From Gymnopilus junonius (Eukaryota; Basidiomycota; Agaricomycetes; Agaricales; Galerinaceae), in contig JADNYJ010000343.1 in NCBI GenBank assembly GCA_015501075.1, forward strand, positions 1 to 34,018: a stretch of DNA of 34,018 bases, read 5' to 3'. The stretch's first letter is position 1, and every line of letters starts with the position of its first letter. Shown piece by piece: positions 28,550 to 34,018 of this stretch. The notes under the pieces were generated by a model that searched no databases, was not told where the DNA came from, and saw nothing but the letters and a program-made list of their open reading frames with translations. The position numbers and the translations under genes are program-made.

Positions 28550-31500
28550 TTAAAGGCTATGCACTAATCGAAAATTACCCCAATAAGTGTCTAAGGCCTC
28601 GTTTTCTTCTAGGTCCTGTCCTGCGATCCAACGATCTTCTTCAGGGCCTTCCCCCTTCCAGCATACCAAGTACCTGAATCCACGACCCACCTTTCGGTGG
28701 TCTATAATCCGATCAACAAAGAATTCTTCATTACCATTCACCATTACCGGGTCAGGTCTTTCCAATTTTCGACCTGGGAACTTGTCATCATCATTAGGTG
28801 TCCACAGCTTAACGAGTGATGTGTGAAAAGTTGGAAACGTGTTTGGCACATTTGGAATATCGAGTGTCACTGTCGAGGCTTCAGGGTGCGCATCCACCAC
28901 TATGAAGGGCCCATCCCAGCGGGGCATAAACTTGGCCACACATTTCTCGTCAGCCGATTTGTATTCCCTTCGTCTGTTCAACGTGTTCAGCATCACTTTA
29001 TCCCCCGCACCAATCTCTAGAGTGGGACCACGCTGCTTATTTGCTTGGAAAGCTTGCGAAAATTTTGCTAGCATGAGGTTATCCTTTGCGGATGCAACAT
29101 CAGCCTGGATTTGCTCCATCAAGTCATGTGTGGCAACCTGCTCAATGCCCGCATCGACAGGGATGTCAATCAAGGGTGGAAGTAGATGAGGTGTATGTCC
29201 AAAATGCAAGTGGAAGGGTGAGAAGCCAGTAGATTTGTTAACCGTTGACATAATTTGGAATCTAATCCGCGGAAGTGCTCGAACCCAACCTTTTTGGTTC
29301 TGTTCGACATGGAATCGGATAGCCTGGTTTACTGTCTTGTTTATTCTTTCTGAGCTCCCATTCATCTGTGGGTGGTACGCTGAGGACGCTTTGTGATGTA
29401 TTCCTGCCAGCACCACAAAATGTTTCCAAAAGTGTGACATGAATAGTTTATCACAGTCTGATATCAATTCCTTTGGCAGGCCATTCTCACAGTACCAGTG
29501 GTTGAAGAAAATATTTGCTGCCTGCTCAGCCATCAGGTCACACCTTGTTGGGACAATATGAATTTCAGAACCCAGCCGGTCAGTCATGGTCAATATGCAG
29601 TCAAAGCCCTCATCTTCGGGTAGGGGACCAATGAAGTCCAGAGATACAGAATCGCAACGCTCATCTGGCACAGGTAAGGGGTGCAGAGGTCCTTTGGGCT
29701 TGCTAGTAGTGCTCTTATTCCGTTGGCATTCAGCACACCCAGGAATGTAACCCTCTTCCAAGTCTTTCCGCATACCCGGCCAGAAATACGACTCACGAAT
29801 TGCATTATACGATTTGAAGAATCCAGAATGACCCAACTGATCATGTGCCATCCTGAAGATGTGTTTGCGCATCTCACAACCAGCTGGTACAATTAGGCGC
29901 TCATCAATAAACCAGAGGCCAGAACATTCCACTAGCTCCGGAATGCTCTCTTTGATAGACTGGAGCTTCTGACACCATTGATCAGACTTGTAAGCCTTCT
30001 TCATCTCCTTGACCAGCTTTTTGTTCACAGTGAATGTCACTTTTGCTTTGCTCTCACCAGGTCCCTGAGTCTCGACATCACGAATCAATGCGGCAACAGT
30101 AAACACAGGACTTCGCGCAATATCTTTCTCAAGAATTACATGTTTTGAAGGTCGTTTATCATTATAAGGATGGCAGGCATCTCCGACCGCTTTTTCAGAA
30201 TCCCCAGTCACTTCCAATGGGTATCGAGACAAGGCATCCGCAACACAGTTCTTCTCGCCTTTCAGGTATATGAACTTTGCATCATAGATTGACAGTTCCT
30301 CCATCCACCGTGCCTGGCGCCTCGACAAGTCTTTTTGCATATGAAAGTTCACCAGTGTCCAGTAGTCTGTGTACACCAGGAATGGGGCACCCAGTAAGTC
30401 GACTTTCCACTTCCAGACTGCCTGCATGATTGCTAACAGTTCCTTTTCATGAATGGGGTAATTCAGCTCCGCATCCTTCATCGATCTCGAATCAAACGCC
30501 ATGGGTCGGGCAGTCTCCCACGTCGGACCAAAAGCTAGCACAGCACCAGTTGCGTATTCACTGGCATCCGTGGTCAGGAAAATCTTGTTCTCATCGAGCT
30601 TCGTGTGGTCAATCACTGTCAAACATTCACGAGAGGTGACGATCCATTTCACAGACTCAAAAGCATTCTGATGAACCTCAGTCCATGCAGGGAACAGATG
30701 CTCACATTCCTTTGTGGTCAGTCTTTCAAGTACATGTGTGTGCTTTGCAAGGTTTGGCAAGAAAGCCACCAAGTAACGTACAAGGCCAAGAAAGCACCGG
30801 ACTTCTGTGGCAGATTTTGGAACAGGCCAATCCAAAATTTTATCAACCTTCTTGTCATCAGCCTGGATGCCATTACAGGAAATCCAGTGGCCCAGAAAAG
30901 ATATGTCATACTCGAATAATTTAGTCTTCTTTTCATTCACGTAAAGCTTATTCTCTTTCAGGGTACGCAGGATTGTCCTTACATTCTTTTCATGCTCTTC
31001 CAGTGTCTCGGACCATATCACAATATCATCAAGATAAATATGGCAGATTTTCCCAATGTAATCCCTCAATGCATTCGTGACGCGCCTCTGATGTATTGCT
31101 GGTGCATTTCGGAAACCCATTGGCATTACACGCCACTCATATGATCCAAAAGGCGTGGTCACAGCAGTTTTATGGACATCATCAGGATGCATGCAGGTTT
31201 GGAAGAAACTGTCCGTCATGTCAATGGTTGCCCAGATTTTTCCCTTTGCACAGTCAGCCAGGATATCATCAACACGAGGCAAGGGGAAGTTATCAGGTAC
31301 AGTGTTTGCATTGAGCTCACGGTAGTCACACACCCAATGAGGCAGCGCTTTCTTATCAGCCTTGGGAATAATGAAAGAGGGAGACGCAAATTGCGAAGAG
31401 GAAGGCTGGATGAAGCCTGAGTCAAGGCGTTGTTGTATCAGGGTTTGGAAGCTCTCTCGGAACTCGCGAGGACAGTTGTAGTTCCATTTGGAAATAGACT

Positions 31501-31813
31501 TGTACTCATCTCTTAGTCTGATATGGGCGACCTCTGAACTAGGCAATTCATCAATATGAGGAATTGGGCTGAATACAGGATGGAATTCGTCCTTCAGTTT
31601 CTGGTCAAGTTTCTTCAACTGTTCAGTAGCAGCCAAGTTTTCAATAGTCGACTTGATTGCAGTGATGCAATGCAGCATCTTCATCTCATCCTTCACACAA
31701 GAGTCCAGTTCGTCAAGCTCATCACGTCTGGACCTCATGTGTACAAGTAATTCGGCAAACATAGCCTTGTGGTTACAGACAATGCTCCGTCTCTTGTCAA
31801 TAGGCGGGATCAT
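28550..31813 (-). CDS. Gypsy pol: reverse transcriptase, RNase H, integrase, chromodomain (1087 aa)
   Basis: Copies element RNA into DNA and inserts it. RT (about residues 110-290): DYRELNANTVPDNFPLPRVDD, IDMTDSFFQ, YEWRVMPMGFRNAPA and the YLDD catalytic box. RNase H: LTTDASEYATGAVLAF, HEKELLAI, YTDYWTL (the usual TDH is TDY here) and NCVADALSRYP. Integrase: zinc-binding HDQLGHSGF and CAECQ; catalytic Asp in SLDFIGPLP, Asp in LISDCDKLF, Glu in GSSERINKTVNQ. C-terminal chromodomain: FFVDRIIDHRKVGRG, YLVCWKGEGPEEDRWIAGQD, expected to direct insertion to modified chromatin. The frame is uninterrupted. It is in the same frame as gag, three codons (TGA, AAG, AAA) separating the gag end from this ATG, so translation as a gag-pol fusion needs stop readthrough or an ancestral CGA. 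Confidence 0.93.
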   Translation of the reverse strand: MIPPIDKRRSIVCNHKAMFAELLVHMRSRRDELDELDSCVKDEMKMLHCITAIKSTIENLAATEQLKKLDQKLKDEFHPVFSPIPHIDELPSSEVAHIRLRDEYKSISKWNYNCPREFRESFQTLIQQRLDSGFIQPSSSQFASPSFIIPKADKKALPHWVCDYRELNANTVPDNFPLPRVDDILADCAKGKIWATIDMTDSFFQTCMHPDDVHKTAVTTPFGSYEWRVMPMGFRNAPAIHQRRVTNALRDYIGKICHIYLDDIVIWSETLEEHEKNVRTILRTLKENKLYVNEKKTKLFEYDISFLGHWISCNGIQADDKKVDKILDWPVPKSATEVRCFLGLVRYLVAFLPNLAKHTHVLERLTTKECEHLFPAWTEVHQNAFESVKWIVTSRECLTVIDHTKLDENKIFLTTDASEYATGAVLAFGPTWETARPMAFDSRSMKDAELNYPIHEKELLAIMQAVWKWKVDLLGAPFLVYTDYWTLVNFHMQKDLSRRQARWMEELSIYDAKFIYLKGEKNCVADALSRYPLEVTGDSEKAVGDACHPYNDKRPSKHVILEKDIARSPVFTVAALIRDVETQGPGESKAKVTFTVNKKLVKEMKKAYKSDQWCQKLQSIKESIPELVECSGLWFIDERLIVPAGCEMRKHIFRMAHDQLGHSGFFKSYNAIRESYFWPGMRKDLEEGYIPGCAECQRNKSTTSKPKGPLHPLPVPDERCDSVSLDFIGPLPEDEGFDCILTMTDRLGSEIHIVPTRCDLMAEQAANIFFNHWYCENGLPKELISDCDKLFMSHFWKHFVVLAGIHHKASSAYHPQMNGSSERINKTVNQAIRFHVEQNQKGWVRALPRIRFQIMSTVNKSTGFSPFHLHFGHTPHLLPPLIDIPVDAGIEQVATHDLMEQIQADVASAKDNLMLAKFSQAFQANKQRGPTLEIGAGDKVMLNTLNRRREYKSADEKCVAKFMPRWDGPFIVVDAHPEASTVTLDIPNVPNTFPTFHTSLVKLWTPNDDDKFPGRKLERPDPVMVNGNEEFFVDRIIDHRKVGRGFRYLVCWKGEGPEEDRWIAGQDLEENEALDTYWGNFRLVHSL

Positions 31814-31819
31814 TTTCTT

Positions 31820-33790
31820 TCACAAACGTGGCTCATATCTATTGTATGCGGGGGTCTGTGCAAAGCACTCATTAACCAGGTTGTAGCCGGATAACTTATC
31901 AATAGCCTTTTTTGAATCACAATCAATAACAATTTTATTCTTCATGAGGAAAGGTAGCCCAAGGAGGATATTGTGACAGAGACCGTCTGCGAGTAAGGCT
32001 GTGATAGGTTTCGATGTCCAGGCATCGTCGCGAGAAGACAGGGAGAAGGTAACAAATTTCTCAAACACAAATGAAGGGGATGAATCATCTTTTAATGCTA
32101 ATCGGGCAGAAAAAGGTTTTGCAAGTTCATGAACAGGAAGGTGGTAGTGCTCGGCATGTGCAGGACTCACGACATCAAAGCTTGACCCAGTGTCTAGCAA
32201 GGCATCTATGTGGACGCCCTCGAGTCCTTTACAACACGTTTTAGCTTTCCACAAGAGGTGTGGAACAGGTACGGGACTCACATCTGACTCACTCTCATCC
32301 TCATCTGATGTGTTATAGCCATCCCCCAGAACAAAGGATGAAGTCACGTTTGACGACGGGAGAACAGCGGCGATGGTAGCGGGAACAGAGGGGGAATCTT
32401 CCCAGGCCTCCACAACAGATGCAGATGAAACAGGGGCAGGTGCATTGTAAGGGCCCATGCTCGGTCCAGCATTAATGTTGAAAATGCCATTCGAGCAACT
32501 TCCGCCCCTACCAGCACCTGTAGGGCGAGAAGAGGAGGCCTGGGTGGAGTTTGGATGCATACGGATTGATGGAACTCTGAGTCTAAACTGGGGGACGGCA
32601 CGGACCATTTCGTCTCTAGTGGCGATGGCCTCCCCCACCGAGAGCATGGTGTAAAATTCACCCGCAGGTGCACTGTGAGGGCAGGTTTTTGCGCGGCAGG
32701 CAACATAAACCCTACGACATTTGCGACAACCATCGTGATTGTCCAGGATGTCAATCTCATCGGAAGTTAGGGTATCCAGAGACCCACGATGGTAGGGATT
32801 GGAACCGAATGGACGATTGTACTGAGGCTCATTGCCGCCAAATTGACGGTTATAGAGGGCATTGTTTCGGGCATAATGTGGTTGGGAATGTTGGATGGCA
32901 TTGGGACCAGAAGCGGGTGTGTTGAATGAACGAGAGTCACGAAGAGCAGGTGCAGGGCAAGCAGGTGGGTTATCAAACTCAGGGCGTTGGCGTTTGAGCG
33001 TATCCAGAGCGATCTGCACAGCATCCGCCATGTCATTGCAGCGAGCATCATCAATGGAGACTACTTCACCCAGCCAAGTGTCAAAATCCTCAGTAGCCTG
33101 GAGAGCGTCCTTCTCAGGCTTCTTCATGGAGTTCATGCACCGTGAGAGGAGGATGGACATGTTCATCATCAGGTGCTTGCGCAGGTCATGATTGGACAGC
33201 TTATGGTCAGGTCCAACGAGCGTGTTCCCAGCCATGATGCCCATGGCCCAATCTTTGAATGACTGGTCCTCGCGCATCTTCACATGAACCAGTTCTTGCA
33301 TCACCTCCATTTCCCAAGTGGGACTCAAGAACTGAGTACGTAATTGGGACATGAATTGGGCAAATGTGAAGTCCTCCGACAAGAACCTGTCCCGATGCAT
33401 GTCCATCCAGAGACGGAGGTTCACGTTCGAGAAGCTGGGCAGGATGGAAGCGACCTTTTCATTCTCAGGAATCTTTGTGTGCAGGAAGTATGCATTTGTC
33501 GCACGTTCGAAGTCGGCGCAGAGTTGAGGGGTCATTTTACCCTCCCCGACGATGAGCGGCGGGGACTTGTTGTTATCGCTGACTTTGATCTCGAGGGTAT
33601 TCAACATGTTGGAGGACAAGGTTATGAAAACAGTGTTATCTGATGAAATTGAAGTGTCGGGAGACAAAGGTGTGGGTATATGCGTGGCAGGAGACTGGGA
33701 CGTGGATATATGCGCGGGGGAATTTACAATAAAGGGTGGGGCAGATGATACAGATGTTAGAGAGGATGAAGGCGGAGCGGGTTCAAGCAT
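31820..33790 (-). CDS. Gypsy gag with C-terminal aspartic protease (656 aa)
   Basis: The middle part (about residues 70-240, with LPSFSNVNLRLWMDMHRDRF and FMSQLRTQFL) is capsid-like gag. A Cys motif CRKCRRVYVACRAKTCPHS has zinc-knuckle spacing CX2CX6-CX4C, but the usual His is Cys. Near the C terminus, HIDALLDTGSSFDVVSP carries the aspartic protease DTG, and NILLGLPFLMKNKIVID is the downstream flap/substrate region. The frame ends in TGA (31820-31822). Upstream of ATG 33790 the frame stays open for some 40 codons (KSTKSHGLRVKSTPKK) without another ATG. Together with pol it forms the element's only proteins; no envelope gene is present. Confidence 0.88.
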   Translation of the reverse strand: MLEPAPPSSSLTSVSSAPPFIVNSPAHISTSQSPATHIPTPLSPDTSISSDNTVFITLSSNMLNTLEIKVSDNNKSPPLIVGEGKMTPQLCADFERATNAYFLHTKIPENEKVASILPSFSNVNLRLWMDMHRDRFLSEDFTFAQFMSQLRTQFLSPTWEMEVMQELVHVKMREDQSFKDWAMGIMAGNTLVGPDHKLSNHDLRKHLMMNMSILLSRCMNSMKKPEKDALQATEDFDTWLGEVVSIDDARCNDMADAVQIALDTLKRQRPEFDNPPACPAPALRDSRSFNTPASGPNAIQHSQPHYARNNALYNRQFGGNEPQYNRPFGSNPYHRGSLDTLTSDEIDILDNHDGCRKCRRVYVACRAKTCPHSAPAGEFYTMLSVGEAIATRDEMVRAVPQFRLRVPSIRMHPNSTQASSSRPTGAGRGGSCSNGIFNINAGPSMGPYNAPAPVSSASVVEAWEDSPSVPATIAAVLPSSNVTSSFVLGDGYNTSDEDESESDVSPVPVPHLLWKAKTCCKGLEGVHIDALLDTGSSFDVVSPAHAEHYHLPVHELAKPFSARLALKDDSSPSFVFEKFVTFSLSSRDDAWTSKPITALLADGLCHNILLGLPFLMKNKIVIDCDSKKAIDKLSGYNLVNECFAQTPAYNRYEPRL

Positions 33791-34018
33791 GGTTTCAGCT
33801 TGATTCTGTTCCTGTTTTTTCGGGGTGGATTTGACTCTAAGGCCATGTGATTTTGTGCTCTTCTGGGAACGAGTGACATGGGAGGCCAGGATGAACAGGG
33901 TCAGGAGGCAGGTTCAGGGGAACTGGAACAGGTTGGTTATTAGACAAGTTTGACAGGATAACGGGTTTATGAGGCAGTGTAATAAGAGCGGACAGATAGA
34001 AGACAGGTAGGTTCACAG
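33791..34018 (-). other. Gypsy 5' leader, cut by the window edge
   Basis: No LTR match is present here, so the 5' LTR and tRNA primer-binding site must lie beyond 34018. Confidence 0.6.

Larger units (their letters stand above)
28170..34018 (-). mobile_element. Ty3/Gypsy chromodomain retrotransposon (chromovirus), 5' LTR beyond window
   Basis: Minus-strand element with 3' LTR (28170-28393), polypurine tract (28394-28405), pol (28550-31813) and gag-protease (31820-33790), then about 230 bp of leader to the window edge. Pol order is RT, RNase H, integrase, chromodomain, which defines the Gypsy/chromovirus type. The coding regions are intact except for one TGA between gag and pol, so the insertion is probably young. 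Confidence 0.92.

Overview
The window looks like nuclear DNA of a filamentous basidiomycete, most likely an Agaricomycete. Genes carry many introns of about 50-70 nt with GTRNGT donors. The proteins are typical fungal families. The repeats (Tad1/I-like LINE, chromodomain Ty3/Gypsy element, PIF/Harbinger-like element) are those common in mushroom genomes. All gene models were built by hand from splice signals and remembered family conservation; no search was run.

Layout. 1-776: nothing recognised. 777-1203 (+): small BolA/Fra2-like protein. 1479-2121: 643-bp non-autonomous DNA transposon with 65-bp terminal inverted repeats. 2787-5088 (+): ARMT1/Hrt2-type DUF89 phosphatase with 17 exons, six of them 6-13 nt, and one apparent 1-base frameshift. 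5388-7303 (+): secreted FAD polyamine/amine oxidase. 7304-8880: gene-free repeat debris with a T24 run, a direct repeat and a tRNA-like Pol III promoter. 8892-13050 (-): nearly complete LINE. 13489-15492: deletion derivative of a PIF/Harbinger-like transposon.

16297-18815 (+) and 18993-21383 (-): two paralogous multi-pass membrane proteins, tail to tail. 21797-24075 (+): mitochondrial ACOT9-type acyl-CoA thioesterase. 24669-26778 (-): TKL-like kinase with a C-terminal C1-like zinc domain, N terminus unresolved. 27585-27893 (-): relic of a USP-like peptidase domain. 27890-28006: self-complementary CAGTTC/GAACTG repeats. 28170-34018 (-): Ty3/Gypsy chromovirus with its 3' LTR, pol and gag; the 5' LTR lies beyond the right edge.

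The host genes look like unlinked housekeeping functions (Fe-S/iron signalling, metabolite phosphatase, polyamine oxidation, acyl-CoA hydrolysis, signalling) separated by three transposon blocks, not like a co-regulated cluster. Two recurrent signals stand out. First, three unrelated transposons are broken mainly by TGA codons; in the LINE several sit where the family has arginine, as expected from CGA to TGA decay. Second, two host genes carry isolated 1-base losses that may be assembly errors. I did not find a convincing new defence or biosynthetic system. The most distinctive host feature is the tail-to-tail membrane-protein pair.
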